Source: an uncultured Clostridia bacterium (GTDB lineage: Bacteria > Bacillota > Clostridia > Oscillospirales > CAG-272). From it: DNA of 64,000 bases. Below, piece after piece: positions 31,036 to 40,720 of this stretch; the first letter of the stretch is position 1; every line of letters begins with the position of its first letter. A program made the translations under genes and the position numbers. The notes beneath the pieces are model-generated. The model was given only the letters and a program-made list of their open reading frames with translations. It did no database searches and was not told the DNA's origin. Location of the stretch: positions 157,067 through 221,066 of the forward strand of contig CANQMS010000001.1 in assembly GCA_947624995.1 (NCBI GenBank), read 5' to 3'.

Positions 31036-31539
31036 ATGAAGCTTTCGGTCATCAAAAGAACTATATCCCTGATACTGTCGGCGGCGGCGCTTGTCGCCGT
31101 CACGTCATCGTGCTCCGGCGGCAAGGACGCCGCGAACGTCAATTACGACGATGTTCTCGGAGCGATTGAAGGCGCCGTCGCGGGCTTTGATTCGTCCGAA
31201 TACACGGCTCGTGAGGAATCGTATATCAAGAACTTTATAAAGATCGACCCCGCCGGATACGCAGGCTGCGACATCCGCGTCAGCACCGAGGGCGGCTCGA
31301 TAAACGAATACGGCGTTATTGACGTCGGCGAAGGCGGCTCCGCCGCAGACGTGAAAAAGACGGTCGAGGCATATTTCGAATTTTATTTGAGCATATGGGA
31401 CGACAGGTATCTTGCCGAAGAGTACCCGAAGATACGCGACGCCGAGGTACGCACGTTCGCGGACAGATACGTCGTCTATACGATCCTTGATAAAGACGGG
31501 CGCGCGGCTGTTTTCTCCGCCGTCGGCGACCTCTTCTGA
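31036..31539 (+). CDS. DUF4358-like lipoprotein
   Basis: Lipobox TSSCSGG; YDIRVSTEGGSINEYGVIDV-type fold resembling DUF4358. Confidence 0.65.
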   Translation: MKLSVIKRTISLILSAAALVAVTSSCSGGKDAANVNYDDVLGAIEGAVAGFDSSEYTAREESYIKNFIKIDPAGYAGCDIRVSTEGGSINEYGVIDVGEGGSAADVKKTVEAYFEFYLSIWDDRYLAEEYPKIRDAEVRTFADRYVVYTILDKDGRAAVFSAVGDLF

Positions 31540-31567
31540 CGTCATACATTAACAAAAATGAAGAACG

Positions 31568-31621
31568 AAAAAATCCCCGCGCGGGGACCCGGATTTTACG
31601 GGTCCCCGCGCGGGGATTTTT
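31568..31621. terminator. Strong bidirectional terminator
   Basis: AAAATCCCCGCGCGGGGACCCG-gatttta-CGGGTCCCCGCGCGGGGATTTT, near-perfect long stem between convergent genes. Confidence 0.95.
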
Positions 31622-31642
31622 GTTTTCAGTCTTACTGGCGGC

Positions 31643-32545
31643 TTATGCGCTTTCCTTTACCGCCGCCTCGTCGCCGAAGACGTAGAGGTAATAGTCCTCG
31701 AGCGTCGGGGACGCGTGGCGCGACGCCTCTGTAGGCGCGATGTCCGAAATAATCCGCAGTACGACCTCTCCCGTCTCCTCGTCGCGGGAAATATTTGTGA
31801 CGCGGTGCTCGCTTTGCATGCGCGCGACATCTGATTCGGCGCACGGGACGAGCCAGACCTTCCCGTCTATCTTCTTTGTGAGCTCGTGCGGCGGCGCGTT
31901 GTCGACGATAACGCCCTTCTTGAGCATGATGACGTCGCGCGCGATGAACTCGACGTCCGACACAACGTGCGTGGCGATCAGCACGATCTTGTCAAACGCG
32001 ATCTTCGAAATATAATTTCGGATGGAGATGCGCTGCTTCGGATCGAGTCCCGCCGTCGGCTCGTCAAGAATGAGCACGGACGGGTCGCCGAGAACAGCCT
32101 GAGCAAGCGCGAGGCGCTGCTTCATTCCTCCGGAGAGCGCGCCTATCCTGCGGCGCGGGACATCGTTCAGCTCGACAGACTCGAGCAGCTCGGGGATTTT
32201 TGCCTTCGCCTCCTCCGTCTTCATTCCCTTCAGCGTCGCCATATAGTAAAGGAAACGCTCGACGGTGAAATTCGGATAAAGCCCCGGGTACTGAGGCATG
32301 AATCCGAGCTTCTCGCGGAACTGCACGCCGAGCTTTTTGACGTCGCACATTTCATCTCCGACGGAATAAAGGATCCGCCCCTCGTCCGCGCGGAGATTGT
32401 CCGTGATGATGTTCATCAGTGTTGATTTCCCCGAGCCGTTTGGACCGAGCAGCGCATATATGCCCGGTTCGAGCGTCGCGGAAAAACCTATCAGAGCGCG
32501 GTTTTTCCCGTACGATTTCGATACGTTTTCGATGGTGAGCTTCAT
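31643..32545 (-). CDS. ABC transporter ATP-binding protein
   Basis: LLGPNGSGKSTLMNII, LSGGMKQRLALAQAVLGDPSVLILDEPTAGLDP; start at ATG 32545. Confidence 0.93.
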   Translation of the reverse strand: MKLTIENVSKSYGKNRALIGFSATLEPGIYALLGPNGSGKSTLMNIITDNLRADEGRILYSVGDEMCDVKKLGVQFREKLGFMPQYPGLYPNFTVERFLYYMATLKGMKTEEAKAKIPELLESVELNDVPRRRIGALSGGMKQRLALAQAVLGDPSVLILDEPTAGLDPKQRISIRNYISKIAFDKIVLIATHVVSDVEFIARDVIMLKKGVIVDNAPPHELTKKIDGKVWLVPCAESDVARMQSEHRVTNISRDEETGEVVLRIISDIAPTEASRHASPTLEDYYLYVFGDEAAVKESA

Positions 32546-32835
32546 TTTCCTATCTCCTTCATATTTGTTTATTGATATGCTTTCTTTATGCTGCTGTATG
32601 AAAAGCTGCTGCCTACGCGTCGGTATATCATCATCCTTTATAAAATTATACAACATATTGATATGTAAGTCAATTATATATAGCGATTTTTAAGCTCATT
32701 TTAAGTGAAAAACGAAAAATTTTGCCGTCGTCCGTGTCGATTGCGCCACGGGCATACCGAAGAACGGAAAAATGGCGAGAATCGTTATACTGAAGCTAAA
32801 AAAAACAATTTTTTGAAGCTTTTTTTCTTTTTTCT

Positions 32836-32864
32836 TTGACAAAACGCCGGATTAGGTTTATAAT
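32836..32864 (+). promoter_or_regulatory. Perfect TTGACA-N17-TATAAT promoter
   Basis: Read directly, upstream of the hybrid kinase at 32940. Confidence 0.85.
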
Positions 32865-32939
32865 TGTTATTGTTAGTTTTAAAAGGCATAACGGCAATAC
32901 CGATATCTTCCCCGTAAAATCAGGGATCGGGAGATAAAT

Positions 32940-35057
32940 ATGAAAAGAAGATCGTTTTTGTCACTGTCCGTTTTGGTCATCATCCTGTTCACGATCATGT
33001 CGCTGCCGCTGTCCGTCTTTGCCGAGGACGGAGAGAGCAAGCCGACGCTTTCCCTGACGGAAGAAGAACGGCAATGCATAGAAAAACATAAAACACTGCG
33101 CGTCGGATACGTTCAGGATCGGATCCCCGTCTCCTTTATGGACGAGAACGGCGAATTTGCCGGCATATCGCGGTACATATTCGACCGGGTGGGCGAGCTG
33201 TGCGGAATAACATTCGAGTATATCCCGCTCCCGGCGTCAGGCGACGTCACATATACATATCTTCTCGAAAACAAGCTCGACCTCGTTTCGAGCGTCGAAT
33301 ACAACAAGGAGAATCAGACGGCGCGCGGAATACTGTTGAGTGACCCGTACTTCTCATCGCGCAAGGTCGTCGTCGCCCGCGAGGGGCTCGAATTTTCGTA
33401 CGATGCGAACCTTTCGATTGCGATCAGCTCCGGCTCACAGACGATCAAAAACGTGCTCGGAAAAGCTTACCCGAACTTCGATATCGTTGAATATCAAAGC
33501 ACCGAGCAGTGCTTTGACGCCGTGAGATCGGGAGACGCCGATCTTTTGATGCTGAACCAGTACATCGTCGAATATTGGATCTCAAAGCCCATATATGAAA
33601 ATCTGAAGGTCATACCCGTCATAGGTCTTGAGGATCAGCTCTGCTTCTCGGCGGTCGTCGCGTTCGGCGGAGGCGAAGGCGTCCCGGAGGATGAAGGGCG
33701 CACCATAATAGATATAATAGACAAAGCCATCGCCGCGATCTCGGAGGACGAGATCGGCAGCTACACGATACAGGCGGTCATGGAGGATCAGTACGAATAT
33801 ACGTTCTCCGATTTTGTCTACCGGTACCGCATGGCTGTGAATGTCCTCATGATCTCCGCCGTTGTGATACTCGTGCTTGCCGTGCTGCTGTTCCGCCAGC
33901 ACGTCAAATCCGTTGAGGATGAGGCGGACGCAAAGGTAAAGGGACAGTTTTTGTCAACGATGAGCCACGAAATACGCACACCGCTGAACGGACTGATCGG
34001 GCTGAATTATCTGATGTCGCAGCGCCTCGATGACCCGGACAAGATGCGTGATTACCTGCAGCAGTCCACGGTAACGGCGAACTACCTTCTCTCCCTCGTC
34101 AACGATATGCTCGACATGTCAAGCCTTCAGGCTCAGGATCTCGGGCTCTACCTCTCCCCTGTCGATCTCGATCTTCTTATCAAAACGGTCGGCTCTGTTG
34201 CCGGGAAGGCGATTTCGGACAAAAAGCAGCGCTTCAACGTGAAATGCTCGCTCGGCTGCCCGTGCGTCACGGGCGATGCCGTAAGGATACAGCAGGTGCT
34301 GCTCAATCTGCTCGACAATGCCCGTAAATTCACGCCGGAGGGCGGCACAGTCGATCTGACGGTCAGGCAGGAGATGCTCGACGACGGAAGGATAAAGACG
34401 CTCGCGACCGTCTCCGACACGGGGCGCGGAATGAGCGATGAATTCCAAAAGCACATTTTCGATACGTTCGCGCGCGAGCTCGAAACTGTTTCAAAGGGGA
34501 ATCAGGGGACGGGGCTCGGTCTGTCCATCAGCCGTCGCCTTGCCCAGCTCATGGGCGGAGATTTGACGTTCGAGAGCAAAAAGGACGTCGGCAGTTCGTT
34601 CACATTCACATTCATATGCGAGCCCGCAGATTCCGCCGAGACAGGCGATGGCGACGCGCCGTTGCAGCCGAAGCGCCGGATGAACACTCCGCCGCGCATC
34701 CTCGTCGCGGAGGACAACGAGCTCAACGGCGAAATAATACTCGAGCTCCTTCACGACGACGGGATCGAGGCTGACCTTGCCGAAAACGGAAAGATCGCGC
34801 TCTCAATGTTTGAAAACTCCGCTCCCGACACGTACGACGTGATCCTCATGGATCTGCTCATGCCGGAAATGGACGGCTTTGAAGCAGCCCGCGCGATACG
34901 TGCCCTCCCGCGTCCGGACGCAAAAACGGTTCGCATCTTCGCATGCACCGCAAACTGCTCGTCCGAGGACCGTGCTAAGGCGAACGCAAGCGGAATGGAC
35001 GATTTCATCGCAAAGCCGCTCGACGTCGAGGACCTGCTGAAAAAGATCAGAAAATAA
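32940..35057 (+). CDS. Hybrid sensor histidine kinase with extracellular SBP_bac_3-like domain, HisKA, HATPase, REC
   Basis: Signal peptide; LRVGYVQDRIPVSFMDENGEFAGISRYIFDRV (SBP_bac_3-like); FLSTMSHEIRTPLNGLIGL; VILMDLLMPEMDG. Confidence 0.93.
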   Translation: MKRRSFLSLSVLVIILFTIMSLPLSVFAEDGESKPTLSLTEEERQCIEKHKTLRVGYVQDRIPVSFMDENGEFAGISRYIFDRVGELCGITFEYIPLPASGDVTYTYLLENKLDLVSSVEYNKENQTARGILLSDPYFSSRKVVVAREGLEFSYDANLSIAISSGSQTIKNVLGKAYPNFDIVEYQSTEQCFDAVRSGDADLLMLNQYIVEYWISKPIYENLKVIPVIGLEDQLCFSAVVAFGGGEGVPEDEGRTIIDIIDKAIAAISEDEIGSYTIQAVMEDQYEYTFSDFVYRYRMAVNVLMISAVVILVLAVLLFRQHVKSVEDEADAKVKGQFLSTMSHEIRTPLNGLIGLNYLMSQRLDDPDKMRDYLQQSTVTANYLLSLVNDMLDMSSLQAQDLGLYLSPVDLDLLIKTVGSVAGKAISDKKQRFNVKCSLGCPCVTGDAVRIQQVLLNLLDNARKFTPEGGTVDLTVRQEMLDDGRIKTLATVSDTGRGMSDEFQKHIFDTFARELETVSKGNQGTGLGLSISRRLAQLMGGDLTFESKKDVGSSFTFTFICEPADSAETGDGDAPLQPKRRMNTPPRILVAEDNELNGEIILELLHDDGIEADLAENGKIALSMFENSAPDTYDVILMDLLMPEMDGFEAARAIRALPRPDAKTVRIFACTANCSSEDRAKANASGMDDFIAKPLDVEDLLKKIRK

Positions 35058-35069
35058 AGGATAAAAAAC

Positions 35070-35105
35070 ATCGCCGCGGTCGTCATGACCGCGGCGATAT
35101 TTTTT
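35070..35105. terminator. Rho-independent terminator
   Basis: ATCGCCGCGGTC-gtcat-GACCGCGGCGAT then TTTTT; between convergent genes. Confidence 0.9.
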
Positions 35106-35111
35106 GTGCCA

Positions 35112-36404
35112 TTATTCCGGAGCGGACCGGCTCTTTGCCCTGCCGAGCCGCATTTCGTCCATCAGTTTAACGCATCCTGCGTCGTCGAGCTTGCCGCGGA
35201 ACAGCCGGGCAAACGCGTCTTCCATATCGTCCGCGCTGTAACCGATTATTTTTGAAGCTGCCGTTGAAACGCGCTCGTTTTCGGCAATGGATGCGGCGGC
35301 GCTCGTTACCATGTGCGACTGTATGTTCGTTGTCTGCCCGCGGAAAGAGCTGACGGTCGAAATACCGTCAAACGCGACGTTGTAGTTTTCAGGTGTGGCG
35401 CAGAACGACAGAAATTCGAGCGCAAGCTCGCGCCTGTCGCTGTTTTTGTTGACCATCATCATGTTGAGGTTCCCGCCCTCGTAGGTCCCGCCGTCGACAG
35501 TGTTCATGAACACCGGCATGAGCGCGAAATCCTCGAGCGTATATTTCCCCGGCGTGAAATCCGTGTAGAACCATGTGTCCCAAATAAATGTCATCACGGC
35601 GTCGCCCGAGCTCATCGCGGCGCTGATGCCGTTCCAGTCCGTCTTCTGATAGTTCTGCCCGAACCATCCCTTCTCCGCCGCCTCGCGGATCCATCTGACC
35701 ATCGCTTCGACCTCGGGTATATCGGAGTAACCGATCTCGTTTGCGTTCAGCTTTTCGAGCAGCTCCGGATCGTCGGCAAATATCGGATCGAGTCCGAACT
35801 GGAACATCCACGTGCAGCCGTCCGCCGCCCAGCATATCGGAGTATATCCGATATCCGAAAGCGCCCGGCAGAGCATATCGAACTCAGCCTGCGTCGTCGC
35901 CGGCTTCAAGCCGAGGCTGTCAAGCAGCGTTTTGTTGTAGTAGCACCCGGAGATCGAGCTCTCCCAGAACGGCAGTCCGAGCAGATTTCCGTCCGCGTCG
36001 AGACAGTATGCTTTCGCTCCGTCCGTCAGGTCCGAGACCCACTCTTCCCCGTCCAGAAACATAAAATCGTTTTCGATGTCGAATCTTTGCAGCTCCGCAT
36101 TGTTGAAATGCATGAGGATGTCGGGTCCTTCTCCCTTTTTGAACATCTCCGCCGCCTTTGTCTCGAATTCGTCGTCCGGGACGGAAATGATGTGCAGCTT
36201 TTTGCCCGTGGACTTTTCATAATGTTCGAAGATCGCGGTCATGTAGCTCTTTTCGACGTCGCTTTTCCTGCCCATCACCGAGAGATCCGCGCCTTCCCTT
36301 ATGTCCTTCTCGCACGATGCGAGGAGGAAGAGCGCCGCGAGCACAAGAATTACGGTAAGGAACGGAAATAATTTCGCCATCCTTGTACGTGTCTTTTTCT
36401 TCAT
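35112..36404 (-). CDS. Extracellular solute-binding lipoprotein (family 1, carbohydrate-type)
   Basis: Lipobox LLASCEKD; MFKKGEGPDILMHFNN, YNKTLLDSLGL, GDAVMTFIWDTW. Confidence 0.88.
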   Translation of the reverse strand: MKKKTRTRMAKLFPFLTVILVLAALFLLASCEKDIREGADLSVMGRKSDVEKSYMTAIFEHYEKSTGKKLHIISVPDDEFETKAAEMFKKGEGPDILMHFNNAELQRFDIENDFMFLDGEEWVSDLTDGAKAYCLDADGNLLGLPFWESSISGCYYNKTLLDSLGLKPATTQAEFDMLCRALSDIGYTPICWAADGCTWMFQFGLDPIFADDPELLEKLNANEIGYSDIPEVEAMVRWIREAAEKGWFGQNYQKTDWNGISAAMSSGDAVMTFIWDTWFYTDFTPGKYTLEDFALMPVFMNTVDGGTYEGGNLNMMMVNKNSDRRELALEFLSFCATPENYNVAFDGISTVSSFRGQTTNIQSHMVTSAAASIAENERVSTAASKIIGYSADDMEDAFARLFRGKLDDAGCVKLMDEMRLGRAKSRSAPE

Positions 36405-36477
36405 TCGGTTTTTCCCTGCCTTTTTCTGTCATATTCGCCGGCTGTTTTTTGTCATGCCGGTCCGGGACCGGTGCATG

Positions 36478-39402
36478 TTATCCTTTGCCGCGCTCGTCAA
36501 GTATGCGCCCGACGAGCTCGCGCACGGCGTTCATGTCGATCGGTTTTGCGAGGTGCCCGTTCATTCCGGCATCGAATGCATCGCGCACATCCTCCGCAAA
36601 TGTATTTGCTGTCATCGCGACGATCGGTATCGTCTTCGCTTCCGGATGCGAGGACGCGCGGATCTTTCTCGTGGCGTCGTAGCCGTTCATGACAGGCATC
36701 TGCACATCCATCAGTATCATGTCGTAGTGACCCGGCTCCGTACTTATGAATTTTTCCGCGGCTTCGAGCCCGTTTGAAGTAAGGTTGCACTCCGCGCCTT
36801 CAATCCCGAGCATTTCCGTCAATATCTCCGCGTTGAGCTCGTTATCCTCCGCAACGAGGAACAGCTTCCCGGAGAGCGGACTCTCTCCCTCATCCGCCTC
36901 TTTCACGGCGCCCTCGGAGTGAGATATAAAGAACGGCTTTACGGTATGCCAGAAGGTCGAGGCAAAGAACGGCTTCGGCATGAACGCGTTTATGCCGGCG
37001 CGGCGCGCCTCGGTTTCTATCTCGGTCCAATCGTAGGAGGTCAGGACGAGTATCGGGATATCTTTTCCCACCCCGTCCCGTATACGGCGGGCTGTCTCGA
37101 CGCCGTCCATCTCCGGCATTTTCCAGTCAAGGAGTATTATGTCGTAGTCCCTGCCCTTTCCGTGCGCCGCGAGCGCAAGCTCGACGGCGGAGGCGCCGTC
37201 CGTCACCGTTGTGACATCGACGCCGGAGCCGTTCAGCGCTTCGCGGATATTCAGGCAGACATCCTCCTCGTCGTCCGCGGCGAGGATCCGCGTGACCTTG
37301 CGGCGGTACCACTGCTCTTCTTCTTCCTTATCCGGCAGCGAGAACGTCAGCTCGACTGTGAAAGTGCTCCCCTTGCCGGGGGCGCTTTGCACATTTATGA
37401 TCCCGCCCATGAGATCCACGAGGTTTTTCGTGATCGCCATGCCGAGCCCCGTGCCCTGTATCTTGTTTGTCACGGAGTTGATCTCACGGCTGAACGGGAG
37501 GAACACCTGCTGCTGAAACTCCTCGCTCATTCCGATCCCGTTGTCGCGCACCGCGAAGCGCAGCCTCGCATACTGCGGCGACGGGCTCGGCAGAGTCGAA
37601 ACGGTGAACTCGATCTCGCCGCCCTCTGGCGTATATTTGACAGCGTTCGAAAGCAGGTTTATGAGGATCTGGTTGAGGCGCAGCTTGTCTCCGAGGATCA
37701 GCTCCGGCGGCGCGCCGTTCACGTGTATGGTAAATGACTGCGCCTTCGCCCTTGCCTGAGGCATGAGGATTATATTCAGCTCCTCGAGCAGCTCCGGCAG
37801 GCTGAAGCGGTCGATATTGAGCGACGTTTTGCCGCTCTCTATTTTCGACATGTCGAGCACGTCGTTTATAAGGCTCAGAAGATGGTGGCTCGACGCCATT
37901 ATCTTGCGCGTATATTCCTTCACGCGCTCGGGGTCCTCCGCGTCCTTTTCGAGAAGAACGGAAAAGCCGACGATCGCGTTCATCGGGGTCCGTATGTCGT
38001 GCGACATATTGGAGAGGAAATTGCTTTTCGCCTCGTTTGCGCTCTTTGCCGCATCGAGCGCCTCACGCAGCTTCTGATTCATCTGCTGATCGAGCGTTCT
38101 GTCGGACATAACGACGATATATTTGCGGACGCCGCCGATCTCCATGCGGTATATGGTCATTCTGTACCAGCGGCGCTCGCCCGTGCTCTGGTGCATATAT
38201 TCGCATTCCCAGTAGCGGTTTCCGTTTAACGGGATCGCCTCGAGCTCGCTCCTCGGGAAAATAACGTTGTAATTCACCGCGCATTTTTCAAGGACGCGGA
38301 TATTTCCCCTTGCTTCCTGAAGTGTGATCCCGAGCAGGCGCTCGATATTCGGGCTTATGTAGTCGACCGTCTGCTTTTCCGAGTCGAGCATGATGAAAAT
38401 ATCGTCGACGCTGTTTGAGAGAACGTCAAACATGCGCTCCCTGTACTGCAGCTCCGTTTTGTTTATGCGCGACTGGCGGCGGCTGCGGACGATGACGACC
38501 GCGATCACTGTCGCTCCGACAAGCGTAAATATAATGGCGAGCACGAGCATCGTCGTGTTCTGCACAGACAAAAATCCGGCACTGACCGCGCTCTGCGGCA
38601 CGGAGCTCAGCAAGTAAAAGTCCCTGTACCCGACAGGCTGATACAGCAGGCAGTGGCTGACCCCGCCTATCTCGCACCGCAAAAGCCCCGACTCTCCGTT
38701 TTTCCAGTCCGCCTCCATTGCGGATATGTTTTCCTCGCCGAGGTCGGACGCGGCGCGGAGATATACGAGGTAGTTCCCGAAAACGCTCCCTCCAGCCTGA
38801 GTCGAGAGCAGGACATCCCCGTCGTTTCTGATGATAAAGCACTTTGCATTTCCGGAAAACGCGTCCACATTCAGCGATTCCGCGAGCGCCGCGTTCGTGT
38901 AGCTGACGGCGATGGCGTCAAATTCTGTGCCCTTGTATTCGCCGTGCTCCGACGGGACCGCAAAAACGACGGTATCCTGACCGTCCGCAAGCTTTTCGCT
39001 TATCATCACGGGCTCGCCGCCGGTCACAAGGTCGTCCCATGTGTCGTCGAGCTGCATCTGTCCCGTCTTACCGTCCGGAGTGATATACGATTTATCCGCG
39101 GCAAGAAAATAGAATTCCGAGAAGCCCCAATATTCCTGCCTGTTTTTGAGAAATTTTTCGGCTTCACTGTCACTGCATGAGGAAATATATCCGTTCCACC
39201 CGTCGAGCACGCCCCAGTTCTTTTCCACGAACGTCGCGAAAGAGCGGTTCACCTGCCCGTATATCTCGCTGAGATAACCAGTGCTGTCCTCGTATATTTT
39301 CTGTGACATGAAGTTATAGTAAACTGCCCCTATCAGGACTGCGGAAACGGCGACCGCGGTCAGCAGAAAAACAGGTACGATCTTGCCAAGCCATCTCTTC
39401 AT
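36478..39402 (-). CDS. Hybrid sensor histidine kinase (extracellular sensor, PAS, HisKA, HATPase, REC-REC)
   Basis: FLSNMSHDIRTPMNAIVGF, GTGLGMAITKNLVDLM, LLDWKMPEMDG, ILMDVQMPVMNG. Confidence 0.95.
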   Translation of the reverse strand: MKRWLGKIVPVFLLTAVAVSAVLIGAVYYNFMSQKIYEDSTGYLSEIYGQVNRSFATFVEKNWGVLDGWNGYISSCSDSEAEKFLKNRQEYWGFSEFYFLAADKSYITPDGKTGQMQLDDTWDDLVTGGEPVMISEKLADGQDTVVFAVPSEHGEYKGTEFDAIAVSYTNAALAESLNVDAFSGNAKCFIIRNDGDVLLSTQAGGSVFGNYLVYLRAASDLGEENISAMEADWKNGESGLLRCEIGGVSHCLLYQPVGYRDFYLLSSVPQSAVSAGFLSVQNTTMLVLAIIFTLVGATVIAVVIVRSRRQSRINKTELQYRERMFDVLSNSVDDIFIMLDSEKQTVDYISPNIERLLGITLQEARGNIRVLEKCAVNYNVIFPRSELEAIPLNGNRYWECEYMHQSTGERRWYRMTIYRMEIGGVRKYIVVMSDRTLDQQMNQKLREALDAAKSANEAKSNFLSNMSHDIRTPMNAIVGFSVLLEKDAEDPERVKEYTRKIMASSHHLLSLINDVLDMSKIESGKTSLNIDRFSLPELLEELNIILMPQARAKAQSFTIHVNGAPPELILGDKLRLNQILINLLSNAVKYTPEGGEIEFTVSTLPSPSPQYARLRFAVRDNGIGMSEEFQQQVFLPFSREINSVTNKIQGTGLGMAITKNLVDLMGGIINVQSAPGKGSTFTVELTFSLPDKEEEEQWYRRKVTRILAADDEEDVCLNIREALNGSGVDVTTVTDGASAVELALAAHGKGRDYDIILLDWKMPEMDGVETARRIRDGVGKDIPILVLTSYDWTEIETEARRAGINAFMPKPFFASTFWHTVKPFFISHSEGAVKEADEGESPLSGKLFLVAEDNELNAEILTEMLGIEGAECNLTSNGLEAAEKFISTEPGHYDMILMDVQMPVMNGYDATRKIRASSHPEAKTIPIVAMTANTFAEDVRDAFDAGMNGHLAKPIDMNAVRELVGRILDERGKG

Positions 39403-39748
39403 GAACGGATGAATCCTCCCGTCTGTCCCGGATCGGAATAAATCCTTCGCCGGGTCTATTCAGTTTATTTTATCATATAGGAATAAATAAATCAATCTCA
39501 AAAACATAATTAATTTGCCGAGAATCCGCCAATTTGCGGCACAATTCCGCATTTTTGCGCGCGCATTTGCCCAAAAAACCGTTCCTGCCCGTCCCCCGCA
39601 TCCGTGTCTTGCTTTGCGCCGCTTTTTTTGGTATACTTAATACGCGGTCTGCTCATACATCATACTCCTCATATTCTCCGCTGATTTTAAAAAGCATAAA
39701 AGCATAAAATAGAATAAGCATAAAACGGAACACGGAGGTCTTACATAT

Positions 39749-40651
39749 ATGAAAAAGAAACACACCGGCAAAAAGGCGCGGCAGAGGCGCGCGCTCGGGC
39801 TGCGGCTCCCCAATTTTCTCGCGCTGACGGCTGCCGGCATCATCAACGCCTTCGGCGTGACGATGTTCCTGTTCCCCGTCAAGCTGTACGACAGCGGGAT
39901 ATCCGGACTCTCGATGCTGCTCGATCAGGTGACGCCGCCTCCGCTGACGCTGTCCGTCTTCCTTTTGCTCCTGAACTTCCCCGTTTTTCTGTTCGGGCTG
40001 AAAAGGCAGGGGGCGTCCTTCACAATATATTCGCTTTTCGCGGTCGCTGTCTACTCCCTCTCCTCGTTTCTGATCATGAACGTTTTACCCGTCGACCTCG
40101 ACTTTGTCTCGCCGCTCGCGGGGACGGATCTGCTTCTGTGCGCCGTGTTCGGCGGCGTCATCTCCGGGATCGGCAGCGGGCTGACGATCCGCTTCGGCGG
40201 CGCGATCGACGGGCTCGACGTTTTGTCCGTCGTCTTCGCAAAAAAGCTCGGCATCTCGATCGGCACGTTCGTGATGATCTTCAACACGCTGCTGTATATA
40301 GTCTGCGGCGCCGTCATTCAAAGCTGGATATTGCCGCTTTATTCGATCGTCACGTATTTCGTGGGATCAAAGACAGTGGATTTCATCGTCGAAGGGCTTG
40401 ACAGATCCATGTGCGCCATGGTCGTGACGACAAAGGCGGAGGCGATCTCCGCCGCGCTGTCCGAGACGTTCAGGTCCGGCGGGACGATAGTCAGGGCGAC
40501 GGGCGGTTATTCCGGGGACGAAAAGCAGATCATTTATTTTATCGTGAACCGCTTCGGCATAAATAAGCTGAAAAAGATCGTCACCGAGATCGACGGCGGC
40601 GCGTTCATCTCGCTGCAAAACGTCGCGGACATTGTAAAAAAGCCGGACTGA
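39749..40651 (+). CDS. YitT family membrane protein (DUF161 + DUF2179)
   Basis: GIINAFGVTMFLFPVKLYDSGISGLSMLL; C-terminal ATGGYSGDEKQIIYFIVNRFGINKLKKIV. Confidence 0.88.
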   Translation: MKKKHTGKKARQRRALGLRLPNFLALTAAGIINAFGVTMFLFPVKLYDSGISGLSMLLDQVTPPPLTLSVFLLLLNFPVFLFGLKRQGASFTIYSLFAVAVYSLSSFLIMNVLPVDLDFVSPLAGTDLLLCAVFGGVISGIGSGLTIRFGGAIDGLDVLSVVFAKKLGISIGTFVMIFNTLLYIVCGAVIQSWILPLYSIVTYFVGSKTVDFIVEGLDRSMCAMVVTTKAEAISAALSETFRSGGTIVRATGGYSGDEKQIIYFIVNRFGINKLKKIVTEIDGGAFISLQNVADIVKKPD

Positions 40652-40720
40652 ATCGCGCGCCGGGATCGTGGTAGTCCTGAAAAATACGGAAAATAAAAAA
40701 AGGAGCATAATCTAACGCAT

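Noticed and set aside
35313-36371. 352-aa plus-strand ORF
   Set aside because: Antisense to the solute-binding lipoprotein gene, which has a signal peptide and family motifs.
36453-36475. CATGCCGGTCCGGGACCGGTGCATG palindrome as a terminator of the 36478-39402 kinase gene
   Set aside because: Good stem but no T-tract on the minus strand; may be chance or a processing hairpin, so not called.
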